Positions 9,694 to 18,421 of a DNA stretch of 64,000 nucleotides are shown here, piece by piece. How positions within the stretch are numbered: the first letter of the stretch is position 1; every line of letters starts with the position of its first letter. The position numbers and the translations under genes were made by a program. Under the pieces are notes generated by a model. It ran no database searches and was not told the origin of the DNA. It worked only from the letters and a program-made list of their open reading frames with translations. This stretch comes from an uncultured Tenacibaculum sp. (GTDB lineage: Bacteria > Bacteroidota > Bacteroidia > Flavobacteriales > Flavobacteriaceae), in assembly GCA_947501615.1 (NCBI GenBank), contig CANMWK010000021.1:1-64000 (forward strand), written 5' to 3'.

Positions 9694-10848
9694 CTAGTTA
9701 ATATTATTAAAAACTTTTAATAATTTATCTCTAAATTGATCATGATTGAAATTCAAAATTCGATTTAATCCTTTAGCAGCTTTATCTCTTCTCAAACTTT
9801 CATTCTCTAAAAAAAGAATTATTTTTTGAGCTATATCTTGTATATCAAACGGGTCGAATAATAAACCTGCATCTCCAACTTGTTCAGGTAAAGCTACAAC
9901 ATTAGAACTACAAACTGCCACTTCTAAGGAAAAAGCTTCGTATATAGGGATACTAACACTCTCAAAGAGAGTAGGCATTACCAAAAATTCAGACATTTTG
10001 TAAAAATAAGTTAAATCTTCGTAATCTATGTAACCTAAATGAATAATTGACTTAGTTAGTTTCAATTCCCTAATTTTATCCATTACATTAATATAGTTAT
10101 TTTGTTGTGAACCTGTTAGTACTAAGGAAACATCATCATGCTTTTCCCTAACTATATTAAAAGCCTCAATCAATTTAATATGATTCTTATGGTGCCAACA
10201 CTGTGCTGGGTAAAAAATAAACTTATCAGGTAAATTATACTTACTTTTAACAACAGAAAAATTACTCTCTAAAAAATCAAAATTTAAAAAAACTTCGGGA
10301 GGTGGGGTTTGAATGATATGAATTTTTGATTCTTTTGTCCCAACAAACTTCAATATATCATTTTTAACAAAACTAGACTCACAAATTATTTTATCTGCCT
10401 TCCTTACTAAAGATCTATTATTCAACCATCTTATTATTTTCTCTTTTTTATTAAAAAAATGGGGATAATAACGTTCTTGTAAATCATGTAAAGTAAAAAC
10501 ATAAGGTTTACCTAAATAAAAATGGGGATATGATGAAACCATAGGACACAAAAAAACTGTTATATCATCAAAAAATTTCTTTTCATCTTCTGAGAAAAAC
10601 AAAGGTTTTCTATAGAAAAACAAAAGTTGTAAATACCTAATACTATTTTGAAACCTAGTTGTCTTTTTAATTTTTATTTTCCTAACTTCTAAACTACTTT
10701 TATCAAATCTTTCCTCTTCTTCATTACAAAATATAATATACTTATTTGAAAAATCATTTTTCAAAGCATCAATTATAGATTCAGTATATTGAAATACACC
10801 ACCAGACTTTTCTCCCGCAAAAGCTAAAATTCCTATTTTTTTTTGCAT
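9694..10848 (-). CDS. GT4 family glycosyltransferase
   Basis: A 384-residue GT-B glycosyltransferase. It has GEKSGGVFQYTESII near the N-terminus, VFTLHDLQERYYP, a FIFYPAQCWHHKNHIKLIEAF donor-domain start, SIIHLGYIDYEDLTYFY and the E-x7-E stretch ESVSIPIYEA followed by VALPEQVGDAGLLFDPFD, all typical of family 4 (mannosyl/rhamnosyltransferase-like). The start codon is followed by nine A residues in the coding strand (10836-10844). Likely transfers a GDP- or dTDP-activated sugar; the specificity is not readable. Confidence 0.87.
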   Translation of the reverse strand: MQKKIGILAFAGEKSGGVFQYTESIIDALKNDFSNKYIIFCNEEEERFDKSSLEVRKIKIKKTTRFQNSIRYLQLLFFYRKPLFFSEDEKKFFDDITVFLCPMVSSYPHFYLGKPYVFTLHDLQERYYPHFFNKKEKIIRWLNNRSLVRKADKIICESSFVKNDILKFVGTKESKIHIIQTPPPEVFLNFDFLESNFSVVKSKYNLPDKFIFYPAQCWHHKNHIKLIEAFNIVREKHDDVSLVLTGSQQNNYINVMDKIRELKLTKSIIHLGYIDYEDLTYFYKMSEFLVMPTLFESVSIPIYEAFSLEVAVCSSNVVALPEQVGDAGLLFDPFDIQDIAQKIILFLENESLRRDKAAKGLNRILNFNHDQFRDKLLKVFNNIN

Positions 10849-10859
10849 GTTATTTTAAT

Positions 10860-11762
10860 TTAGGTTGTACTATTTGTAGACAAAGAAACTAACTTCTTGT
10901 AAAAAAAATATAATTTTGGTGGTAACCATTTTATACGTTTTATTTTTCCTTTAGTAGAAAGCTTAGTAACAAAAATTTTATTTCTCTCATTGCCCAAAAA
11001 CACGCCTCCCCAAACATTTATTACTTTTCTTACTTCTTCTATATTATTAAACTTCTCATAATTGAGTATTTCTTTTTGCTCTTTTTTCCCATAATAACTT
11101 CTTTCTCCTACTTGTTTAACCCCTTTAAAATCATTAAAAATTAATTCTAAGACTTTCAAAATATCATTTGATGCTTTATTAGTCTTTAAAAGTTCATTAT
11201 CCCAGGAACTCTTTGAATAATCTATTAATATTTTATTTTGTAGAATTATTCTACCATCATCTATATCTTCATTTACTTCATGGAATGTGTAACCTGTGAA
11301 CTTTTCATTATAAGTCATCGCCCAACTAGTAGCATACAAACCTCTAAAACGAGGTAAATATGAGTTATGATAATTAACAACCCTTTTAAAAGAATTTATT
11401 AAATCTGTCTTAAATATTTGAGGACACCCCATCAATAAAGCATAGTCTGGATTTAAATTTCTTATAGTTTTTATAAAATTACTATCATTAACATTATGAG
11501 CATAGAGAATCAAATTTTCATCACTAATATCATCTAGATAGGACTCAGATTTTATAAATCTAATATCTTTATCAAAAGGATTGAAAAATTTTTTAATAAA
11601 AAATAATATAAAAGATTTAATCTTATTAGTCTTTACCCTTGAAGTTGTATTTACAATTGCTACTATTTCAAATCTTGAATCCTTATTAAGCAAAAAAAAA
11701 CGAAATAAAATTTTAGAGATAGGTGAATTTACGTCTCCGAAAAGAACTATTTTTTTTTTCAC
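10860..11762 (-). CDS. Sugar N-formyltransferase, WbkC-type candidate
   Basis: A 300-residue formyltransferase-fold protein that should transfer a formyl group from N10-formyltetrahydrofolate to an amino sugar. The folate-enzyme signature N-x-H-x-S-x-LP-x3-G is intact at residues 130-141 (VNYHNSYLPRFRG, His132) and the partner Asp lies in NEDIDDGRIILQ (about 168-169). About 100 C-terminal residues beyond the core resemble the extra domain of sugar formyltransferases. The only fitting start is GTG at 11762, followed by a ten-A run (11750-11759). It is adjacent to a perosamine-synthase-like aminotransferase, which suggests GDP-perosamine as substrate. Methionyl-tRNA formyltransferase is unlikely given the divergent N-terminus and context. 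Confidence 0.78.
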   Translation of the reverse strand: MKKKIVLFGDVNSPISKILFRFFLLNKDSRFEIVAIVNTTSRVKTNKIKSFILFFIKKFFNPFDKDIRFIKSESYLDDISDENLILYAHNVNDSNFIKTIRNLNPDYALLMGCPQIFKTDLINSFKRVVNYHNSYLPRFRGLYATSWAMTYNEKFTGYTFHEVNEDIDDGRIILQNKILIDYSKSSWDNELLKTNKASNDILKVLELIFNDFKGVKQVGERSYYGKKEQKEILNYEKFNNIEEVRKVINVWGGVFLGNERNKIFVTKLSTKGKIKRIKWLPPKLYFFYKKLVSLSTNSTT

Positions 11763-11776
11763 GATAAAATTATTGA

Positions 11777-12868
11777 TTATATTATTTCCATTATACTTTT
11801 ACAAATGTAATTTATTTGTTCAATTGACAAATCAAAGTAACTAGGTAAGTTTATTCCTTTTTGAGATTTTTCATGTGCAACTTTTGTATTAGAGTTGTCG
11901 TATATAGGCATTTCGGAAACTGGATAAAAATAAGGTCTACTATCGATTCCTTTCTCTTTTAATTTCAATATAAACTTATCTCTATCTTCAACTGTCAAAT
12001 TTTCTATTTCTAAACAAACTAACCAATAAACATTTTTCGCCCAAGTGGCTTGAAAATTTAATTTTACTCCTTCTACATTTGTTAAATGCTTTTTATAAAG
12101 TTCAAAAATCTCTCTTTTTTTATTAATTATTTCATCAATCCTCTCAAATTGAGCAAGTCCGAGAGCCGCTTGTAAATTTGTCATACGATAATTAAAACCA
12201 ACTTCGGTATGCCAATACCTTTTTTCTTTAAGCATTGCGTGATCTCTTAAAAACTTCAATTTTCTACAAAGATTTTCATTATTTGTAGTAATCATGCCGC
12301 CTTCGCCTGATGTAATAACCTTATTTCCGTAAAAACTAAAAACACCTGCATCACTTAATCCTCCTACTCTATTACCATTAACTTCTGCACCATGAGCTTC
12401 AGCTGCATCTTCAATTACAAATAAATTATATTCCTTCGCTATCTTATTAATCTCATCCATTTTAGCAGGGTGTCCATAAAGATGAACAGGTATAATAGCT
12501 TTTGTTTTAGGTGTTATTGCATTTTTTATTGCATCTGGAGAAATGCATAAAGTATCAGAATCTATGTCAACTGTTACAACTTTTGCGCCAATATATTTAA
12601 CTGCACTAGCTGTTGCTATAAATGTTAAATCTGGTATTATAACTTCATCTCCTTCTTTTATACCAAGAGCAACAAGTGCTAAATGCAAGCCTGTAGTACC
12701 ATTAGAAGTTGCTACAGCATATTTAACACCACAATAAGCCGCAAAATGCTTCTCAAATTCATCTATATATTTACCAAGAGATGATACCCAACCTGACTTT
12801 ACAGCATCAGTTACATAGGCTATTTCTTTTTCTCCTATACTAGGTTGTGAAATTGGTATGAAATTCAT
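11777..12868 (-). CDS. per: DegT/DnrJ/EryC1 aminotransferase, GDP-perosamine synthase-like
   Basis: A 363-residue PLP-dependent sugar aminotransferase. The PLP lysine is K183 in SFYGNKVITSGEGG, and SNGTTGLHLAL (about 55-65), HLYGHPAKMDEI (129-140) and WHTEVGFNYRMTNLQAALG are present. The FYGNK-ITxGEGG form of the lysine motif is characteristic of GDP-perosamine synthases (Per/RfbE), which use GDP-4-keto-6-deoxymannose, the product of Gmd encoded 2-3 kb upstream in the same operon. Enzymes of the WbpE/WlbC type usually carry a different motif there. It overlaps the upstream glycosyltransferase gene by 4 bp. Substrate assignment is an inference from motif plus context. Confidence 0.82.
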   Translation of the reverse strand: MNFIPISQPSIGEKEIAYVTDAVKSGWVSSLGKYIDEFEKHFAAYCGVKYAVATSNGTTGLHLALVALGIKEGDEVIIPDLTFIATASAVKYIGAKVVTVDIDSDTLCISPDAIKNAITPKTKAIIPVHLYGHPAKMDEINKIAKEYNLFVIEDAAEAHGAEVNGNRVGGLSDAGVFSFYGNKVITSGEGGMITTNNENLCRKLKFLRDHAMLKEKRYWHTEVGFNYRMTNLQAALGLAQFERIDEIINKKREIFELYKKHLTNVEGVKLNFQATWAKNVYWLVCLEIENLTVEDRDKFILKLKEKGIDSRPYFYPVSEMPIYDNSNTKVAHEKSQKGINLPSYFDLSIEQINYICKSIMEII

Positions 12869-13761
12869 TTAACTATTTTTTTTATATTATATTTTATCTT
12901 TTGAAATAATGATTTAGAAAATGTCTTTTGTAAATTCTTAACTATTTCCTTATTCAGGTGTATGTTTGTTATTCTTGGTAAAAAATTTGGTTCTAATAAA
13001 ACTTTAAAATTATCTGATGCTTCGCAGTGAGTGCCTGATAAATCAAAACCTATATTTTGAACCAAACTTTTAGAAGGCAATAATCCGTATTTATTATTTA
13101 ATGCATGACTTAAGGCAAACCTTATTGCCCAAGAGTTTATTCTTCCTTCCATTTGACTAATTAGCATATCATATAGATCTTCTCCTCCGAGATTAAATCT
13201 ACTTTGTAAAGTCTTATCCTTAAAAATCTTATGCTCTTTAGTTATATCGAAATCTATACTATTCCATTCATTTTTCCAAATTGCCCACCCCCATGATGAG
13301 CTCCTGTAAAATAAAAAAGTATCATCCATATAACTATCAGGGAATTTAAATGGATATGAATATCCACTTATAGACATTACTCTATCGTCTTTTTCATAAT
13401 AGTTTAGAGCTTCATTCATAAATTGCAAAAAATATGGTGTAGTTTCTAAATCATCTTCCAACACGATTACCTTTCCATATCGATCAACTATTTCAGACAC
13501 ACCTGATATTACAGAATTAGCAAGCCCCCAATTATTTTCTCTTTCTATAATTTTAATTTTCTTAAAACCTTTTATTGTTTTAATGTAATGTCTAACTGTA
13601 TTCACCTTTGCTTCACTAGTCTCGTTTTTAGGAGCATCACTGTATATAAACAATTCACTATCCTTACAAAGGGTATTCATTTGTAAAGATTCTATTGTTT
13701 TTTTTGTGTGATCTGGTCTATTGTAAACAAATAAGACTATAGGTGCTAATTTCGTATTCAT
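12865..13761 (-). CDS. Family 2-like glycosyltransferase (GNT-I-like fold)
   Basis: A 298-residue glycosyltransferase with the N-terminal APIVLFVYNRPDHTKKTIESL, LFIYSDAPKN, then VIVLEDDLETTPYFLQFMNEAL containing the EDD metal-binding motif, and SSSWGWAIWKNEW. This arrangement is a common bacterial glycosyltransferase group whose catalytic core resembles GNT-I-type GT-A enzymes. It lies 13 bp downstream of the flippase gene and overlaps the aminotransferase gene by 4 bp. The sugar transferred is unknown. Confidence 0.82.
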   Translation of the reverse strand: MNTKLAPIVLFVYNRPDHTKKTIESLQMNTLCKDSELFIYSDAPKNETSEAKVNTVRHYIKTIKGFKKIKIIERENNWGLANSVISGVSEIVDRYGKVIVLEDDLETTPYFLQFMNEALNYYEKDDRVMSISGYSYPFKFPDSYMDDTFLFYRSSSWGWAIWKNEWNSIDFDITKEHKIFKDKTLQSRFNLGGEDLYDMLISQMEGRINSWAIRFALSHALNNKYGLLPSKSLVQNIGFDLSGTHCEASDNFKVLLEPNFLPRITNIHLNKEIVKNLQKTFSKSLFQKIKYNIKKIVK

Positions 13762-13774
13762 TCTTTATTAACCG

Positions 13775-15088
13775 TTATCTTTTGAATAAATGCAAAGGTA
13801 AAAAGCTTTTTGTTTTTATTTTTAGCTGTTCTCTTAAATCTTTATCAAAAAAGTCATATAAATAATTAGCTGATAATTGCGATGCAAAAGTTGCAATAGC
13901 AGCTCCTGATATTCCATATGAAGGGATTAAACAATAATTAGCAATTACATTAATACTTCCTCCTAACAAAGTTTTATATAAAACTTTTAATGTATAGCCT
14001 TCAACTATTAAATACTTACCATATGCTACACCAAGAAAAACAAATACTCCTGACCATACATGAATTTCAAGCACTCTGGATGCATTACTGAATTCTTCTT
14101 TAAAAAAAAGAAGAATAATTTCTTCACTAAAAAAAGATATTGGTAATGCTATTAAGATTGCTCCCCAAACCATAATATCATATAATTTTTGAATTCTAGA
14201 AACATATAGCTTATCACTAATTTTTTTTGCATTAACAATTGCTGGAAATAATGAAGAGGTTACTACTAAAGGAATAAAGTAAATTGACTCACTTAATCTA
14301 ACCGCTGCTGCATACTCTCCATTTTCAACATCACCTAACATCAATTTAATCATCACTTGATCAATCCTCATGTACAATGAAATTATTACAGAATTCAAAA
14401 TTAAAGGCCAACTTTCACTAAGTAATGATTTAGCTATATTTAAATTAAAACTAAACTTTAAAAAGTTTAAATCACTTTTTTTAATTGCAAAGAAAATAAA
14501 TCCCAAAGCTAAAGTTATACTATCAAATAGTACCACATAGACAAAACAAATAAGAGGAGCTTCGATTATTAGTAAAATTATCTTCATTAGTGAAGATAAA
14601 AACAGAGATAAAATATTTGCATAAACTATATATTTACTTTTTACTTTACTCTGAAAATAGAAATCTATAACATCAAAACTTTGAAAAAAAACTCCAAAGC
14701 CGATTATGTATATGTAATTATTGATATTACCGTCATCGGGTATTAAAAAGGTAAAAGAAACTAATAATATAAAAAATATTAAAAAACCTAAAAGTTTTAA
14801 AAAATAAGACGTAGTTATTAGTAATTCTTTGTTTTCACTTCGATTTACAAATTCTCTTACTAAAATACTATTAAGTCCTAAACTCGCTATTGAAGCAAAC
14901 AATATAACAAATGACTGTACATAAGAAAACACTCCGAAATTTTCCGGCCCTAAATATCTAGTGACCCAAACTCCAATAAATAAACTTAACACAATTCTTA
15001 ATACCTTTTCAAATAATAACCAAGATGTATTCTTGAAATATTTTAAAAAACCTTTATTTGCAAATAGACTTTTTATTTTTAGCTTCAT
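13775..15088 (-). CDS. Polysaccharide flippase (Wzx, MOP superfamily)
   Basis: A 437-residue integral membrane protein with about 12-14 membrane segments. It opens with NTSWLLFEKVLRIVLSLFIGVWVTRYLGPENFG, the usual Wzx/RfbX N-terminal pattern, and SLGLNSILVREFV. It should flip undecaprenyl-linked repeat units across the inner membrane for the Wzy-like polymerase encoded 5.7 kb downstream. Its location immediately after gmd and before the glycosyltransferases is typical of O-antigen loci. Confidence is high for the MOP family; the substrate is inferred. Confidence 0.9.
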   Translation of the reverse strand: MKLKIKSLFANKGFLKYFKNTSWLLFEKVLRIVLSLFIGVWVTRYLGPENFGVFSYVQSFVILFASIASLGLNSILVREFVNRSENKELLITTSYFLKLLGFLIFFILLVSFTFLIPDDGNINNYIYIIGFGVFFQSFDVIDFYFQSKVKSKYIVYANILSLFLSSLMKIILLIIEAPLICFVYVVLFDSITLALGFIFFAIKKSDLNFLKFSFNLNIAKSLLSESWPLILNSVIISLYMRIDQVMIKLMLGDVENGEYAAAVRLSESIYFIPLVVTSSLFPAIVNAKKISDKLYVSRIQKLYDIMVWGAILIALPISFFSEEIILLFFKEEFSNASRVLEIHVWSGVFVFLGVAYGKYLIVEGYTLKVLYKTLLGGSINVIANYCLIPSYGISGAAIATFASQLSANYLYDFFDKDLREQLKIKTKSFLPLHLFKR

Positions 15089-15122
15089 GGGTTATAAACT
15101 TGTGATATAAAAATATTACATG

Positions 15123-16247
15123 TTATTCAAAACTATTTAATGTTACATACCCAGAATCTTTTAAAAATTGATCTTTTTTCATCAATTTTAAGTCCGATAT
15201 CATCATATCTTCCACTAAAGCTTTCAAATTATATTCAGGAACCCAACCTAACTTTTCTTTTGCTTTAGACGGGTCACCAATAAGTAAATCCACTTCTGTT
15301 GGTCTAAAATAACTTGGATCTATTGAAAGGACTTCTTTTCCTATTTCTATTTTATAATCTCCTTTACAAGAAACTACATAAGCTTTTTCTTCTATTCCTT
15401 TTCCTTTAAACCTCAGTTTTATACCTACATGACTGAAAGCCATTATTACAAAATCTCTAACTTTGGTAGTTAAGCCTGTAGCTATCACCCAATCTTCCGC
15501 TTGGTCTGCTTGTAAAATCATCCACATCATGCGAACATAATCTTTGGCGTGCCCCCAATCTCTTTTTGCTTCTAAGTTACCTAAATAAATTTTATCTTGA
15601 AGTCCTAGAGCTATTTTAGAAACAGCTCTTGTTATTTTTCTAGTCACAAAGGTTTCTCCTCTTCTTGGTGATTCGTGGTTAAATAAAATTCCATTACACG
15701 CAAACATACCATAAGCCTCCCTATAATTTTTTGTTATCCAAAAACCATAAATTTTAGCAGCTCCGTAAGGTGATCTAGGGTAAAATGGTGAGTTTTCATC
15801 ATAAAAACCTCTTTCGTTTTTATTTTCAGTCATTCCTCCATACAATTCTGAAGTTGAAGCTTGATATATTCTAGTCTTTTTTTCTAATCCTAAAATTCTT
15901 ATTGCTTCCAATAAACGTAGAGTTCCTACTCCATCAACATTAGCTACATATTCTGGCGAATCAAAAGATACTTTTACATGAGACATTGCCCCTAAGTTAT
16001 ATATTTCATCAGGTTGTACTTCTTGAATTATTCTTGTCAAATTCATAGAATCTGTTAAATCTCCATAATGTAATTTTAATCTAATATTTGGATCATGCGG
16101 ATCTTGATATAAGTGATTAATTCGATCTGTATTGAAAGAAGACGCTCTTCTCTTAATACCATGAACCATATATCCTTTTTCTAATAATAACTCAGCTAAA
16201 TATGATCCATCTTGACCTGTTATACCTGTAATTAGTGCTACTTTCAT
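15123..16247 (-). CDS. gmd: GDP-mannose 4,6-dehydratase
   Basis: A 374-residue dehydratase producing GDP-4-keto-6-deoxymannose, the branch-point intermediate for GDP-fucose and GDP-perosamine. The N-terminal ALITGITGQDGSYLAELLLEKGY and IKRRASSFNTDRI are diagnostic. STSELYGG, the Tyr-x3-Lys in SPYGAAKIYGFW, FNHESPRRGETFVTRKI and LEAKRDWGHAKDYV are all intact, and the length is normal. It is 7 bp downstream of fcl and precedes the flippase gene. Confidence 0.97.
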   Translation of the reverse strand: MKVALITGITGQDGSYLAELLLEKGYMVHGIKRRASSFNTDRINHLYQDPHDPNIRLKLHYGDLTDSMNLTRIIQEVQPDEIYNLGAMSHVKVSFDSPEYVANVDGVGTLRLLEAIRILGLEKKTRIYQASTSELYGGMTENKNERGFYDENSPFYPRSPYGAAKIYGFWITKNYREAYGMFACNGILFNHESPRRGETFVTRKITRAVSKIALGLQDKIYLGNLEAKRDWGHAKDYVRMMWMILQADQAEDWVIATGLTTKVRDFVIMAFSHVGIKLRFKGKGIEEKAYVVSCKGDYKIEIGKEVLSIDPSYFRPTEVDLLIGDPSKAKEKLGWVPEYNLKALVEDMMISDLKLMKKDQFLKDSGYVTLNSFE

Positions 16248-16254
16248 TTTATTT

Positions 16255-17211
16255 TTACAGCTTTACTTCTTTAAAATTTCCTATATTTTCTAAAAACCAA
16301 TTGTATGTCTTTAAAATCCCTTCTTTTAGTTCAACTTTATGCCTCCATCCTAGTTCATTCATTTTAGATGTATTCATCAACTTTCTAGGAGTTCCATCTG
16401 GTTTTGAGAGATCCCAAATAATATCACCTTGATATCCAACTATATTTTTAACTATATCTGCTAATTCTTTTATAGTTAAATCTATTCCCGTACCTACATT
16501 ATATAAATGTTCAGGTAGTTGATTTTCTAAAGCAAAAATGACCGCTTCTGCCATATCATCTACAAATAAGAATTCTCTCATAGGAGTTCCAGACCCCCAA
16601 AGTTCTACAGGTGAGTGATTGTTCAATTTTGCTTCATGAAATTTACGAATTATAGCTGGCAAAACATGAGATGTTTCTAGATCAAAATTGTCGTGTGTGC
16701 CATATAAATTTGTTGGCATTAAACTAACATAATCTTTACCAAATTGTCTTCTTATGGCTTCGCATGTTTTCACTCCTGTTATCTTAGCTATGGCATACCA
16801 CTCGTTTGTTTGTTCTAACGTACCAGTTAAAAGATACTCTTCTTTCAATGGTTGATCTGCAAATTTAGGGTAAATACAAGAGCTTCCTAAAAAAATAAAT
16901 TTCTCTATATTAAATTCTAATGAAGAATTAATTAAGTTATTCTGTATTTGAAGATTATCCATTAAAAATTGATATGGATAATTATTATTTGCTAATATTC
17001 CTCCTACCCTTGCTGCTGCATCGATGACAACATCTGGTTTTTCCGAAGAAAAAAAAGACAAAACTCCTTGTTGATTTCTTAAATCTAATTCCGAACTCTT
17101 TTTACCTATCAAGTTAGAGTACCCTTTTTTCAATAGACCTCTCCATATAGCAGACCCCACCATACCTCTGTGCCCAGCGATATATATTTTACTATTTTTA
17201 TCTAATTTCAT
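16255..17211 (-). CDS. fcl: GDP-L-fucose synthase
   Basis: A 318-residue epimerase/reductase (WcaG/Fcl) that turns GDP-4-keto-6-deoxymannose into GDP-L-fucose. It shows the GHRGMVGSAIWR nucleotide motif, FLGSSCIYPKFA, the active Tyr-x3-Lys in WYAIAKITG and MPTNLYGTHDNFD. The length is typical (310-320). It is separated from manC by 1 bp and from gmd by 7 bp, forming a manC-fcl-gmd unit. A GDP-fucose branch therefore exists alongside the presumed perosamine branch. Confidence 0.96.
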   Translation of the reverse strand: MKLDKNSKIYIAGHRGMVGSAIWRGLLKKGYSNLIGKKSSELDLRNQQGVLSFFSSEKPDVVIDAAARVGGILANNNYPYQFLMDNLQIQNNLINSSLEFNIEKFIFLGSSCIYPKFADQPLKEEYLLTGTLEQTNEWYAIAKITGVKTCEAIRRQFGKDYVSLMPTNLYGTHDNFDLETSHVLPAIIRKFHEAKLNNHSPVELWGSGTPMREFLFVDDMAEAVIFALENQLPEHLYNVGTGIDLTIKELADIVKNIVGYQGDIIWDLSKPDGTPRKLMNTSKMNELGWRHKVELKEGILKTYNWFLENIGNFKEVKL

Positions 17212-17212
17212 T

Positions 17213-18226
17213 TTATTTTAACTCTGGTATCTCAGATTTAATTTGATTATAGATATTTTTAATATCTTTTGTCTTATTTTTCTCTAAAACAACAAGTACG
17301 TCTTCTGTATCAACAACTATTAGCCCTTCTTTATTAGTAAAGAATTTCTTACTCGATGAAAACAAATAACTATTCTTCTCATTTTTTATTAAATCATTTA
17401 CTGAATTATTTTTATTATAATAATCTATAATCGCATCAAAAGTACCTAAATCTGTCCAATAAAATTTTGACAACACTGTTTTTATTTTATCACTTTTCTC
17501 TAAAACTGCATAATCAATACTATCAGAGGGGATCGATAACATTAAATCTCTATCTATCTCTCCTTTGTGATTTATTGACTCATAAGCTTTTTTAGACGTA
17601 GTGTACATATTTTCATTATACTTACGAAGTTCACTTAAAAATGTAGATGCTTTGAAACAAAATATTCCACTATTCCAGCTAAAATTTCCCTTTTCTAAGA
17701 AAAGCTTTGCTGTTTTCAAATCTGGCTTTTCTCTAAAACTTAATACATTTTCATATTCATGTTCGATATAACCAAAACCTGTGTTGGGGTTCATTGGTTT
17801 TATACCAAAAGTTACTAAATAATTGTCATCTGCCAATTCTATTGCTCTCTGAACTGATTTATTATACAATTCTAAATCTCCAATCATGTGATCTGATGGA
17901 GTTACTAACATTATATCATCAGCATTTAAACTAAATGCAGCTAAAGCAATAGCTGGAGCCGTATTTCTACCTGCTGGTTCTATTATTTGCTTTATAATTT
18001 CAGATTTAATTTCTTTGACTTGCTTTTGAGCATGATCTATTTGAGAAGAATTTGTAATTAATAAAAAATCATCAACTATATTTTTATTTCTATTAATTGT
18101 ATGTTGAAAAAGTGACAACCCCTTAAACATTTTTAAAAATTGTTTGGGTTTTTTTTCTCGAGATAATGGCCATAATCTTGTACCTGAACCTCCACTTAAA
18201 ATAATATTAAAAATTTTTCTACTCAT
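17213..18226 (-). CDS. manC: Mannose-1-phosphate guanylyltransferase
   Basis: A 337-residue GDP-mannose pyrophosphorylase. The signature GGSGTRLWPLSREKKPKQFL begins at residue 11, followed by EPAGRNTAPAIALAAF, VTPSDHMI and FGYIEHEY...FREKPD, and WNSGIFCF later. It is the short form lacking the C-terminal phosphomannose isomerase domain, so mannose-1-phosphate must come from enzymes encoded elsewhere. It heads the GDP-sugar group; a 195-bp gap upstream (18227-18421) may hold a promoter, but I could not pick out a convincing one. Confidence 0.93.
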   Translation of the reverse strand: MSRKIFNIILSGGSGTRLWPLSREKKPKQFLKMFKGLSLFQHTINRNKNIVDDFLLITNSSQIDHAQKQVKEIKSEIIKQIIEPAGRNTAPAIALAAFSLNADDIMLVTPSDHMIGDLELYNKSVQRAIELADDNYLVTFGIKPMNPNTGFGYIEHEYENVLSFREKPDLKTAKLFLEKGNFSWNSGIFCFKASTFLSELRKYNENMYTTSKKAYESINHKGEIDRDLMLSIPSDSIDYAVLEKSDKIKTVLSKFYWTDLGTFDAIIDYYNKNNSVNDLIKNEKNSYLFSSSKKFFTNKEGLIVVDTEDVLVVLEKNKTKDIKNIYNQIKSEIPELK

Positions 18227-18421
18227 TTTTACTCTATAGACACTTATAATAATTCAACATTTCTATAACTGTCAATTTAAATTTTATGATAAATACAGGA
18301 ATTAAAACGTCTTCTCCTATATTGTTTAAATAAGATTATTCATCAAAATTTTAAGTTAAAGAATCTCTGACATATTTTCTTTTTTAGCATAAGAATACCT
18401 TTTAAAGGATATGAAACCATC

